A stretch of 64,000 bases of DNA. Source: JAFDXJ01 sp038257845 (GTDB lineage: Bacteria; Bacteroidota; Bacteroidia; Chitinophagales; Chitinophagaceae). The notes under the pieces are model-generated. The model did not search any database. It saw nothing but the letters and a program-made list of their open reading frames with translations, and was not told the DNA's origin. The position numbers and the translations under genes were made by a program. The DNA is taken from the NCBI GenBank assembly GCA_038257845.1, contig JBBSQL010000004.1, positions 1 to 64,000 of the forward strand, read 5' to 3'. Within the stretch, counting starts at the first letter, position 1. Every line of letters starts with the position of its first letter. Below, in pieces: positions 55,236 to 63,796 of the stretch.

Positions 55236-56594
55236 TTATCGGGACCGCAGCCAACTTTCAGGATCCAGGTTTACATCTTTATCATTGCTTACCATAAAGA
55301 TAATCTGGCCATCGCCGTCGTCACCCATTGCAGCTTTGCCTAAAAAAGTTCCGACTTTTACATTGTCTCCTTTATTTACAGAAATAGCATTCATATTGCT
55401 GTACGCTGTAAAATATTTCCCATGCCTGATTACTACAGTTTGCGCATTGCCTAAATCGAAAACAGCAGATACGGTACCTTCTGCTACTGATTTTACACTT
55501 GAACCAATTGGTAGGGATATTTCGAGGCCTGGCATATAACCTTTTAGTTTCGTATTAGGAACCTGGTAATTTCCAAAATGTACAGCGATATATCCCTGAT
55601 CAACCGGCCAGGGCAGTTTACCGCGGTTATTTTCAAAATTTAAAGATAAGTTCAGTCCCTCAGTCGTAGATTCAAAAGGGCTGTATGTTCTGTTTGGATT
55701 TACCGGTGGCTTAACGACGGCAGTATTAACTGTTTTTGGCTTATTTACTACTGCATCCGTAGTTATTTTTGTATCAGGTGGAGGAGGGTTCAGTTTTTTG
55801 TCTGCTTCTTCCTGTTTTTTCCGTGCAGCTTCTTCTTTGGCTAACTTTTCCTGCTCTTTTCTTTTTGCTTCTGCTATTTCCTTTTTAATTACAGACTGCA
55901 ATGCATTTTCCAGTTGCTGCCGGGTTTTTTCTTTTGATTTAATTTGCGAAGCAATATTTTTTTCCTGCCCCTTTAATTTATTGACGACCTGGTCTTTTTC
56001 CTTTTTATCATCTTCCAAAACGCCCAATTGAGTGCTTTGATCCGACAAGGAAGTACTCTTATCCTTTTTATTGGAACTGAGGGATTGAATCCTGTTTTGA
56101 AGTAAGTCCTGCGTTTTCGTAATAGTACTTACCTGGGTTTCCCTGTATTGGCGGTAACTCTTCAAATAGGCAATTCGCTTTAAAGCATCATTAAAACTAT
56201 TTGCCGAAAAAAGAAAATTCAGGTAATCATAATTACTCCTGTTTTTATAGGCAAATACCAGGCTTTTGGCATATTGTTCTTTTAATGTATCCAACTCCCT
56301 TTTTAACCGGTAAATGTTCAATTCATTCTGGTACATGTCTTCATTTAGCCGTCGCAAATCTTTGTTGATATTGTTTATCAATTCCTGGCGGGCATCAATC
56401 TTCCGTTGCACGAGTGTAAGCTGGCCAAGGGAAAGTTTTTTATTTTTTTTAATGCCATCAAGTGTATTATTCAAATCAGAAATTTCTTTCAGCAATTGCT
56501 GCTGCTTTTTTTGAATGTCTTCTTTTGTATCCTGCGAAAAAGCAGACACAGTAATAACCAGAAAGAAAAAAGAAAGAATGTATTTATAGATCAT
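55236..56594 (-). CDS. EnvC-like murein hydrolase activator
   Basis: A 452-residue secreted coiled-coil plus LytM protein. A signal peptide (MIYKYILSFFFLVITVSAF) precedes a long coiled coil, residues about 25-230, and a Pro/Lys-rich linker. The C-terminal M23-like domain keeps the fold (PIGSSVKSVAEGTVSAVFDLG, HGKYFTAYSNMN, LDPESWLRS), but the metal ligands are lost: GYMPGLEIS instead of the H-x-G-x-D type and QIIFMVSN instead of the final HxH. EnvC proteins are such inactive activators of amidases. It sits in a cluster with DUF4292 and dut. Confidence 0.88.
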   Translation of the reverse strand: MIYKYILSFFFLVITVSAFSQDTKEDIQKKQQQLLKEISDLNNTLDGIKKNKKLSLGQLTLVQRKIDARQELINNINKDLRRLNEDMYQNELNIYRLKRELDTLKEQYAKSLVFAYKNRSNYDYLNFLFSANSFNDALKRIAYLKSYRQYRETQVSTITKTQDLLQNRIQSLSSNKKDKSTSLSDQSTQLGVLEDDKKEKDQVVNKLKGQEKNIASQIKSKEKTRQQLENALQSVIKKEIAEAKRKEQEKLAKEEAARKKQEEADKKLNPPPPDTKITTDAVVNKPKTVNTAVVKPPVNPNRTYSPFESTTEGLNLSLNFENNRGKLPWPVDQGYIAVHFGNYQVPNTKLKGYMPGLEISLPIGSSVKSVAEGTVSAVFDLGNAQTVVIRHGKYFTAYSNMNAISVNKGDNVKVGTFLGKAAMGDDGDGQIIFMVSNDKDVNLDPESWLRSR

Positions 56595-56646
56595 GCAGAA
56601 ACTTTAAGGGTATAGGTATATTTGTAACGAAGTGTGTAAAATAATA

Positions 56647-57459
56647 TTATTTTACGGAATAATTTTTAGGAATATTGAAGGGAAATGTTTGAGATTCATT
56701 AAAACTATATTGTTTGAAACTCAACCCAATATTAATATCATTTTTATCATGCACTAAAATGTTTCTTTCTGTAGAGAAATTATAACCTGTATTTTTTTCA
56801 TAACTACTATATGTAAACGCGGCATATCTTACGAAACTACTGTCTGCATCATACAGGATATTTTGATCAATGAAACTTGTGCTTGTATTGATTAAAACTT
56901 TATTTTTAAAACGCGTATCAGGTAAAATTAATTCTATCAGCTCTTTTCCAATTTGATAATGTGCAATTGTGGAATCGTTAAATAGGGCATTGCCAATAAT
57001 CAAATCCTGCAATGCATAAAAATCTACAGGGATATGGAATTTTTCCTGCAGGTAAGTTACGGGTCGCGTTAAAATTGTTTTATCAATTTTATTCATCACC
57101 TGCAAACTATCCGGGCGAATAAGCGCTCTTGCGCCTTCAATTCCCAGCGGGCCCGTGACGGAGATCCAAATGATGCTGTCTTTTTGGATTCGAATATATA
57201 CTGTTGCCTGGAGACTTTGATTTACGCTTTCATAATCGAGCTTTACTTTGGCATAGAAAAAAGTATATGCAGGAAAAGCCGATCTCACTTTTAATAAAGT
57301 CTGTGTTGCTATCGAAAAACTATCTTCTGAAGTGGCTACAGTTTGATTTTGTTTGGTTGAATCAATTGGATTCTTTTCTTGCACAATTATTTTCTTACTC
57401 GTTTTGCAGCCTGCAAAAATTGTAAAAAATAATAGGAAAATTGGGATGCATTTTTTCAT
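56647..57459 (-). CDS. DUF4292 family lipoprotein
   Basis: A 270-residue lipoprotein: MKKCIPIFLLFFTIFAGC ends in a lipobox. The body is rich in beta strands (ATVYIRIQKDSIIWISVTGPLGIEGARALI, given as VYIRIQKDSIIWIS and LGIEGARALIRPDSL; FPFNIPKNYSVK at the end), fitting the LolB-like/DUF4292 group of outer-membrane lipid-binding proteins. Function is unknown. It lies two bases downstream of dut and 52 bases upstream of the EnvC-like gene, all on the minus strand, so the three are probably one operon. Confidence 0.85.
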   Translation of the reverse strand: MKKCIPIFLLFFTIFAGCKTSKKIIVQEKNPIDSTKQNQTVATSEDSFSIATQTLLKVRSAFPAYTFFYAKVKLDYESVNQSLQATVYIRIQKDSIIWISVTGPLGIEGARALIRPDSLQVMNKIDKTILTRPVTYLQEKFHIPVDFYALQDLIIGNALFNDSTIAHYQIGKELIELILPDTRFKNKVLINTSTSFIDQNILYDADSSFVRYAAFTYSSYEKNTGYNFSTERNILVHDKNDINIGLSFKQYSFNESQTFPFNIPKNYSVK

Positions 57460-57461
57460 AG

Positions 57462-57908
57462 TTAATTCTTTCCTGTATGGCCAAAGCCACCTTCACCCCT
57501 GGAGGTTTCGCTGATACTTTCACTTTCAAGCCATTGAATCATTTCCACTTTTGCAAAAACCATTTGAGCGATGCGGTCACCCGGATGAATGAGCTGATTT
57601 TCTTCAGATAAATTTACCAGGATGACTTTTATTTCTCCCCTGTAATCTGCATCAATCGTGCCGGGACTATTCAGGCAGGCAATTCCGTGTTTTAATGCCA
57701 TCCCGCTCCTGGTACGTATCTGCGCTTCATAACCTTCCGGAATTTCTAAAAACAAACCGGTTGGAATAAGCAATCTTTCCTGTGGTGAAATAGAAACGGC
57801 TTCCGGTAAATTTGCTTTTATATCCATTCCTGAAGAGCCTGTTGTAGCATAAGCAGGCAGTGAATTAGCGGAACGATTGATAATTTTTACCTGCAAATGA
57901 CCGGGCAT
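57462..57908 (-). CDS. dut: dUTP diphosphatase
   Basis: A 148-residue trimeric dUTPase that hydrolyses dUTP to dUMP, keeping uracil out of DNA. All five conserved motifs are visible: SSGMDIKAN, RTRSGMALKHGI, GTIDADYRGEIKVI, PGDRIAQMVFAKV and RGEGGFGHTG. The gene is the first of the dut-DUF4292-envC cluster. Confidence 0.97.
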   Translation of the reverse strand: MPGHLQVKIINRSANSLPAYATTGSSGMDIKANLPEAVSISPQERLLIPTGLFLEIPEGYEAQIRTRSGMALKHGIACLNSPGTIDADYRGEIKVILVNLSEENQLIHPGDRIAQMVFAKVEMIQWLESESISETSRGEGGFGHTGKN

Positions 57909-57951
57909 AAAAAAAGGAATTTTGAAATTATTTTTAATACCGTTTAACGTG

Positions 57952-57978
57952 AAATGTATAATTTTCTTTTATACATTT
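57952..57978 (-). repeat. Inverted repeat between dut and the oxidoreductase gene
   Basis: AAATGTATA and TATACATTT form a perfect nine-pair stem around ATTTTCTTT. It spans the last codons and downstream region of the minus-strand oxidoreductase gene. It may help terminate that transcript, but no T-run follows on the minus strand. Confidence 0.4.
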
Positions 57979-59432
57979 AAACTCCACGGTTCGCGATATG
58001 TTCTTTTTACAAATTGATTAGCATCTTCAAAATTGGTAATCTTCATCTGAGGTCCATCCCATAATAATTTTATATAACGTCCCGGGTATTCAAATCCATC
58101 TCCTTTTGGTTTCCGGATATCATAACTGCGAATCGCGAGATTACCCATTAATACACTTTCAGTAAGTGGCCCGGCTACATCAAAACGACTGCTCAAATCT
58201 TTTGCTTTATCACTTCCATAACCTGCGATACAAGCATCCACCCATGAAGTATAATGTGCATCTTCGCCGCCAGGAACTCTTGCAAGAGTTTGCGGAACAA
58301 TTGTTATGGCCGTTTTGGATGTAGGTAAAAGTTGAGGATTAATGGCATACGTACTACACATCATTTTGCCTTTAGTACCAATGAATATCACCCCATTACC
58401 ACCGTCACCCATTTGTTCATTCGCACCTAATTCTTCAGGACGCTGTGGTTGAATGCCACCATCCATCCAGTGAAGCTTCAGGCTTTTTTGTCCCGGCATA
58501 TCAAATGTCAGAATGATATGTGATGCAATGGGTGGACTATCTGGTGCATACGCTCTTTGCCAGGGTTGCAGGTATCTCGTTGCCACACTGCATTCTGCAG
58601 AAACCGGGTAACCAAGATTTGCCACAGCAAATGCAGGTTGCATGATATGACAAGCCATATCGCCCAAAGCACCTGTACCATAATCCCACCAGCCACGCCA
58701 ATTAAATGGCAAAACATCATTAAAATAATTTTTTTCTGGCGCTGTTCCCTGCCACAAATCCCAGTCAAGCCCGGCTGGGATGGGATCACTTTGTTTCGGC
58801 CTTAAAACACCTTGCGGCCACACCGGCCTGTCTGTATAACAATAAACTTCTTCCAAATCTCCGATGATGCCCGCTTTATACCAGTCTATTAATTGGCGCA
58901 CTCCATCGCCACTTGCACCCTGGTTGCCCATTTGAGTAACCACTTTATATTTATGTGCTGCTTCCGTCATGATCCTGGCTTCATAAATATCATGCGCCAT
59001 GGGTTTTTGAACATACACATGTTTACCTCTTTGCATAGCCGCCATTGCTGCTACGGCATGGGAATGATCGGGTATGGACACGGAAACTGCATCAATAGAT
59101 TTACTTTCCTTATCCAGCATCTCCCGGAAGTCTTTATAGTATTTTGCCTTTGGAAATTTTTTGCGTGAATTAACGGATTGCCGGTCATCCACATCACATA
59201 GTATAACAATGTCGGCATGGCCGCCTTTATAAAAATGATTGATGTCATCTTCCCCTTTTCCACCTGCGCCTATGGCCGCGACCTGCAATTTATCACTTGG
59301 TGATATAAAGCCTTTGCCACCCAAAACATGCCTGGGTACAATGTATAAACCGGCCGTAACCATGCCGGCATTTTTTATGAAACGTCTTCTTGAATCAGTA
59401 GTTGATGTTGTTGCTTTTTTTAATTTTTTCAT
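57969..59432 (-). CDS. Tat-exported Gfo/Idh/MocA family oxidoreductase
   Basis: A 487-residue NAD(P)-binding oxidoreductase with an N-terminal Tat signal, DSRRRFIKNAGMVTAGLYIV (twin arginine in RRRFIK). The Rossmann segment is VAAIGAGGKGEDDINHF, the usual EKP motif appears as VYVQKPMAHDIYEA, and DYGTGALGDMACHIMQPAF belongs to the C-terminal dehydratase-like domain. Sugar or inositol derivatives are the typical substrates; here unknown. The protein is expected in the periplasm, folded with cofactor before export. Confidence 0.9.
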   Translation of the reverse strand: MKKLKKATTSTTDSRRRFIKNAGMVTAGLYIVPRHVLGGKGFISPSDKLQVAAIGAGGKGEDDINHFYKGGHADIVILCDVDDRQSVNSRKKFPKAKYYKDFREMLDKESKSIDAVSVSIPDHSHAVAAMAAMQRGKHVYVQKPMAHDIYEARIMTEAAHKYKVVTQMGNQGASGDGVRQLIDWYKAGIIGDLEEVYCYTDRPVWPQGVLRPKQSDPIPAGLDWDLWQGTAPEKNYFNDVLPFNWRGWWDYGTGALGDMACHIMQPAFAVANLGYPVSAECSVATRYLQPWQRAYAPDSPPIASHIILTFDMPGQKSLKLHWMDGGIQPQRPEELGANEQMGDGGNGVIFIGTKGKMMCSTYAINPQLLPTSKTAITIVPQTLARVPGGEDAHYTSWVDACIAGYGSDKAKDLSSRFDVAGPLTESVLMGNLAIRSYDIRKPKGDGFEYPGRYIKLLWDGPQMKITNFEDANQFVKRTYREPWSLNV

Positions 59433-59553
59433 GCTGCAAAAAGTTATAAAATTTTAAAGCATGTAAATTATCATTTTTTAGGTATAAAAAAAAATCATAC
59501 AATTCTTATTTAATCTGTGATTAAATCTTACTTTGAAAGTCGTTTTAAAAATT

Positions 59554-60930
59554 ATGGAAAAAAATTATATCCCGGAGTTAACTAAAATGCGCAACTGGTA
59601 TTATTCCGGCGTTACAAAACCGGTTTCATTCCGGCTTAAACAATTAAGTGTATTAAAAAAAACTGTTCTCCAATTCCAGCAGGAAATTTTAGATGCCTTA
59701 TATAGAGATTTGAAAAAAAACCAGGAAGAAGCATGGATTACAGAAATTGGTTTTGTGCTGGGAGAAATAAAAAATTTCGAAAGAAATTTAAAACGCTGGG
59801 CCAAACCTGAAAGCGTAGATACAAACCTTTTAAATTTTCCTTCCTCCAGTTTTATCTATAAAGAACCCTATGGTGTCGTATTAATCATTGCCCCCTGGAA
59901 TTATCCTTTTCAGCTTTTATTGGTTCCTTTTGTGGCGGCCATTGCCACGGGTAATGCGGTAGTTTTAAAACCCAGTGAATTCGCACCCGCCACTTCATTG
60001 GTGATGAAAAAAATAGTGCAGCAAATTTTCCCGGAAGAATATGTTTTATACATTGAAGGTGATGGTGCAACTACTATTCCCGGCATGATCAGCAATTTTC
60101 ATTTTGATAAAATATTTTATACAGGTAGTACCGCAGTGGGAAAAAAGATTTATGAAATGGCCGCTTCACAATTGACACCTGTAGTACTGGAATTAGGCGG
60201 GAAAAGTCCCTGCATTATTGAAAAAAATGCCAACTTAAAAGTAGCTGCTAAAAGAATTGTATTAGCTAAATTTTCCAATGCCGGGCAGATGTGTGTCGCC
60301 CCAGACTATATCCTGGCAGAAGAGTCCATCAAAGATGAATTAATGAAAAACCTGGGATTATACATGCAGGAATTTTTTGGAAAAGATGCAGATCAAAATT
60401 ATAATTATGGAAAAATTATTAATGAAAAACAATTCGACCGGCTGACCAGTTTGTTACAATCCGGTGAAATAGTTTGCGGCGGAAATACGAATAAAGAAAA
60501 ATTATACATAGCACCTACTTTGCTCAACAATATTTCAATTGATTCGCCCATCATGCAGGAAGAAATTTTTGGGCCATTGTTACCGGTCTTATCTTTTAAA
60601 ACTAAAGATGAAGCCATGGATATCATCAACAGAAATCCCAACCCGCTTGCATTGTATGTTTTTACTTCATCTAAAAAAGAAGAGCAATTCTGGATAGAAA
60701 ATATTCCTTTCGGAGGCGGCTGCATTAACAATGCGGCCTGGCACCTCACCAATGATGAGTTACCTTTTGGCGGCCGCGGTTCCAGTGGTATGAGTAGTTA
60801 TCATGGAAAATTTTCATTCGATGTTTTCACCCATAAAAAATCCATTTTAAAAACGCCCACCTGGTTTGATCCTGCCATTAAATACCCGCCATTCAAGGGG
60901 AAATTAAAATGGTTTAAAAAACTTTTTTAA
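59554..60930 (+). CDS. NAD(P)-dependent aldehyde dehydrogenase, ALDH3-like
   Basis: A 458-residue aldehyde dehydrogenase of the group with a short C-terminus (coniferyl/fatty aldehyde type). YGVVLIIAPWNYPFQLLLVP, VLELGGKSPCIIE (base Glu) and FSNAGQMCVAPDYI (catalytic Cys) are the core motifs. TGSTAVGKKIYEMAA binds the cofactor. It starts MEKNYIPEL at ATG 59554; a TTG seven codons upstream is possible. It ends FKGKLKWFKKLF, a basic tail that may bind membrane. Substrate unknown. Confidence 0.93.
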   Translation: MEKNYIPELTKMRNWYYSGVTKPVSFRLKQLSVLKKTVLQFQQEILDALYRDLKKNQEEAWITEIGFVLGEIKNFERNLKRWAKPESVDTNLLNFPSSSFIYKEPYGVVLIIAPWNYPFQLLLVPFVAAIATGNAVVLKPSEFAPATSLVMKKIVQQIFPEEYVLYIEGDGATTIPGMISNFHFDKIFYTGSTAVGKKIYEMAASQLTPVVLELGGKSPCIIEKNANLKVAAKRIVLAKFSNAGQMCVAPDYILAEESIKDELMKNLGLYMQEFFGKDADQNYNYGKIINEKQFDRLTSLLQSGEIVCGGNTNKEKLYIAPTLLNNISIDSPIMQEEIFGPLLPVLSFKTKDEAMDIINRNPNPLALYVFTSSKKEEQFWIENIPFGGGCINNAAWHLTNDELPFGGRGSSGMSSYHGKFSFDVFTHKKSILKTPTWFDPAIKYPPFKGKLKWFKKLF

Positions 60931-60948
60931 AAGGAATTTGTCTTTTTA

Positions 60949-61743
60949 TCAAAGATCATCTGTTTGAAATTTCCATTTACTAAACAAGAAATACAGCACT
61001 AAATAAATGCAGGCTGCAATGAGTAAATAATTTGTATCAGGCCGCTTCACAATCTGGTCCACTACACTTTTTAAAAAAGGAAATGGAATCAAATTATCTG
61101 TGGATTCAAGCGGCAAATATGCGCCGATGCCACCGGCATACCTGTTCAATATTCCTGCAACCAGGTTTTCTATTACTACTGCATATAAAAAAAAGACACC
61201 AATGGCAATCCCGGATCTTTTAAACAGAATTCCAAATAAAAGTGCTACGGCTATATAACTCAATGATTGTATGAAAAAATAAAACACATAAAGGCTGCCT
61301 GAAAAACTAAACGTGGACATACCTCCTGAAGAAATCCCAAAAACTATGGCCGTTAAAAACATGATTAAAGTGGCGCTGATAGCCAGGATCACTGCATCAG
61401 CTAATTTTACATAAATAAAATCCAGCCTGCTCCAGCCATCAATAATGTTTTGCCGGTGCGTTTTAAATGAATATTCATTTGTAATGGAAATGATCATCAA
61501 TAAACCAGGAATGAAAAGCAGGTAACTGCTCAGGTAGGCAATCGTGCCCCAAACATCAGGGAAAAGAAAACGCGAAGTACCTAAGATCATCCCGGCTTCC
61601 GGCGCTTTTTGCATTGTCTCATGCTCTATGGCAAAAGCGATATAATTAATACCAAAAACACTAATCACAAATAAACCACCCAATATCCAGAAGGTGCGGT
61701 AGTTCTTTATTTTCAGCCATTCTATTTTTAAATTGTACAACAT
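60949..61743 (-). CDS. ABC transporter permease
   Basis: A 264-residue ABC-2-type permease with about six helices (for instance LGGLFVISVFGINYIAF, AVILAISATLIMFLTAIVFG in part, ALLFGILFKRSGIAIGVFFLY in part). SYLLFIPGLLMIISITNEYSF is the usual segment. It lies three bases downstream of the ATPase gene and should form the membrane half of an exporter. The substrate is unknown. Confidence 0.88.
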   Translation of the reverse strand: MLYNLKIEWLKIKNYRTFWILGGLFVISVFGINYIAFAIEHETMQKAPEAGMILGTSRFLFPDVWGTIAYLSSYLLFIPGLLMIISITNEYSFKTHRQNIIDGWSRLDFIYVKLADAVILAISATLIMFLTAIVFGISSGGMSTFSFSGSLYVFYFFIQSLSYIAVALLFGILFKRSGIAIGVFFLYAVVIENLVAGILNRYAGGIGAYLPLESTDNLIPFPFLKSVVDQIVKRPDTNYLLIAACIYLVLYFLFSKWKFQTDDL

Positions 61744-61746
61744 CTT

Positions 61747-62637
61747 TTAATTATTTGTAAGTTCAAGAAATAAGGCTTCGAGGCTTTTTTTCTTTAAAAT
61801 AAGATGATTTAAAATCAACCCATTGTCCTGGCAAAATCGGTTAATCTCTTCCATTTTTGCCATGCCAACAGGAAATGTAGCATGTATAAAATTGCCGGAT
61901 TTTTTGACCTGTGAAAGACCAGGAAATGTCTTCAAAATATTTTCGAGCATGTCCAATTTTTTTGCACCAACCTCAACGATATCTTCATTCACCAAAACAT
62001 CATCAGCCTTGCCCGCGGTAAGCAGGTCGCCATATTTTAAAATAGCTACATGGCTGCATACTTTTTCCACTTCATCGAGTAAATGGCTTGCCATGATAAT
62101 TGTTTTACCCTGCGATGCCAGGGATAAAATGAGTTCGCGAATCTCGGAAATACCTACAGGATCCAGGCCATTTGTAGGCTCATCAAAAACCAGCACTTCC
62201 GGGTCACCCAGCAGGCAGGAAGCAATGGCCAGCCTTTGTTTCATACCTAAAGAATAAGAACTGAATTTGCTTTGCCTCCGTTCATAGAGGTTCACTTTTT
62301 TCAACACATCGTCTATTTGATCTGCACCTTTTTGTTTGATAGCAGCGGCAATACGCAAATTCTTTTCCCCCGATAAATAATGATAGAAATTAGGTGTTTC
62401 GAGCAATGTTCCCACGCGCCTGCGCACATGACTGATTGGTGACTCACCAAGCAATTCCAGGCTGCCTGAATTTTGTTTCAGGATATTCATGATGATTCCC
62501 AGGAGTGTAGTCTTTCCACTTCCATTCGGACCAAGAATGCCATAAACAGAACCTGCGGGAATAGAAAAACTTACATTATTCAATGCACAAATTTTTCCAT
62601 AATATTTCGTGATTCCTTTAATTGATAAAACGTCCAC
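61747..62637 (-). CDS. ABC transporter ATP-binding protein
   Basis: A 296-residue ABC ATPase. Walker A is GPNGSGKTTLLGI, the signature is YSLGMKQRLAIAS and Walker B is VLVFDEPTNGLDP; the switch His lies in IIMASHLLDEVEKV. The C-terminal part carries the extra ~75-residue domain common to exporters of the CcmA/NatA type. It is cotranscribed with the permease. Confidence 0.95.
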   Translation of the reverse strand: MDVLSIKGITKYYGKICALNNVSFSIPAGSVYGILGPNGSGKTTLLGIIMNILKQNSGSLELLGESPISHVRRRVGTLLETPNFYHYLSGEKNLRIAAAIKQKGADQIDDVLKKVNLYERRQSKFSSYSLGMKQRLAIASCLLGDPEVLVFDEPTNGLDPVGISEIRELILSLASQGKTIIMASHLLDEVEKVCSHVAILKYGDLLTAGKADDVLVNEDIVEVGAKKLDMLENILKTFPGLSQVKKSGNFIHATFPVGMAKMEEINRFCQDNGLILNHLILKKKSLEALFLELTNN

Positions 62638-62724
62638 CTTAATTTTTTTTGAAAATTAAAGCTTTCTCAATTACTATAGAATATTTTTTATGCAAATGGT
62701 AAATGCTCAAAATTTCAGGCATAA

Positions 62725-62750
62725 AAAAAGCCGGAAAATTCCGGCTTTTT
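62725..62750 (-). terminator. Rho-independent terminator, bidirectional in form
   Basis: AAAAAGCCGGAA and TTCCGGCTTTTT form a long perfect palindrome with an AA centre. On the minus strand it follows the Spy-like gene by 18 bases and ends in U-rich sequence; it is also AT-flanked on the other side. Confidence 0.85.
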
Positions 62751-62767
62751 CTATAGTCAATACAGTA

Positions 62768-63151
62768 TTAGTCATCCACGCGGATTGCATCCAATGGACT
62801 TGCTTCTTTCCGTTCCCGGTATGCCTTGATTTTTGCTTTTTGATCTGCATTTAAAACACCTCCAATTTTATCTTTCAGTTCATCTTTGATATTTTGAATT
62901 CTGTCTGCTCTTTGCTGAACGGTCAATAATGGATCACTCTTCACCGCATCACGCCTCGTTTTTGCCACACTTGCATAACTTTTAATCTTTGTAACCTGGT
63001 CATTGGTCATGTTCAATTTTTCTTTGATCATTTTCCAATCAGGTTTTTTCTGCATTTGTGCAGTTTCTTCTTTGGCACCGTTTTGAGCTTTTGCCTGTGT
63101 AAAAGAACATAAGCCAAAAGCGATAACACCAGCTAATAATAATTTTTTCAT
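62768..63151 (-). CDS. Spy/CpxP-like periplasmic protein
   Basis: A 127-residue secreted helical protein. The signal MKKLLLAGVIAFGLCSFTQA shows the true start at ATG 63151; an upstream in-frame ATG would add 44 residues and is rejected. LNMTNDQVTKIKSYASVAKTRR contains the LT-x-x-Q-like element (MTNDQ), repeated as LTVQQRADRI and LNADQKAKI. It is charged and Ala/Lys-rich, as in Spy-type chaperones. It may bind unfolded proteins or metals, but this is inferred from the family form. Confidence 0.75.
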   Translation of the reverse strand: MKKLLLAGVIAFGLCSFTQAKAQNGAKEETAQMQKKPDWKMIKEKLNMTNDQVTKIKSYASVAKTRRDAVKSDPLLTVQQRADRIQNIKDELKDKIGGVLNADQKAKIKAYRERKEASPLDAIRVDD

Positions 63152-63230
63152 GTTGTTTATTTTTTTATAATTAATAATGACAATAATGTAAAAACCGTGC
63201 CGAACTTTTGATGAAAAGAATTTAACCCGG

Positions 63231-63647
63231 TTATTTGTTAGCTGGAGGCGGAGGTGGTGGTGGTGGCGCTTTTTCATCACCATTCTTTTCCTGCATCATT
63301 TGTTTCTTTTGCTCTGGTGTTAAAATAGATAATATGTTTTTCCTGGTTTGTTTTCTCAGATCTTTCAGTTGAGCCTGGCGATCTGTATCAGACAAACTTT
63401 TATTATTATTAATGGCATCTTCTTTTGTTTTTGATGCTTTTTTGAAGTCCATTACTTTCTTTTTTTGATCCTGGGTTAAATTTGCATTTTCCAGCATCTG
63501 GCGCATAGTAGAATTGGATTTCATAGATTGATCTTTCATCCCTTTTTGATTAGATGAAGATGGTGGCGTAGCTGAATCTGTGGTTTGTGCCTGGGCAAAT
63601 CCTACGGCTCCTAAAAGAAAAGAAAAGGCAACGATGATCTTTTTCAT
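63231..63647 (-). CDS. Spy/CpxP-like periplasmic protein with poly-proline tail
   Basis: A 138-residue paralogue of the preceding downstream gene, with signal MKKIIVAFSFLLGAVGFAQA. The body has two LT-x-x-Q elements, NLTQDQKKKVMDF and ILTPEQKKQMMQ, as in Spy. A low-complexity PPPPPPPP tail is coded by GGT/GGC-type repeats on the plus strand. The two genes are tandem and probably arose by duplication. They lie upstream of an LD-carboxypeptidase gene on the other strand. Confidence 0.75.
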   Translation of the reverse strand: MKKIIVAFSFLLGAVGFAQAQTTDSATPPSSSNQKGMKDQSMKSNSTMRQMLENANLTQDQKKKVMDFKKASKTKEDAINNNKSLSDTDRQAQLKDLRKQTRKNILSILTPEQKKQMMQEKNGDEKAPPPPPPPPANK

Positions 63648-63796
63648 GTTTAAAATTTTATGTGTTTATATGGAGTAAAGATCATACCATAGGTTTAATG
63701 TACTAATATAAAATTTTGCCAAATAACATTATTGATATTAGTGTATAAAACATGACTTGTCCTTATTTTTGACCTGGAAATCACTTAATTTTAGAT

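Noticed and set aside
63235..63280. A mini- or microsatellite or G-quadruplex in the GGAGGCGGAGG tract
   Set aside because: It codes the poly-proline tail of a Spy-like protein; a secondary structure is possible but not needed to explain it.
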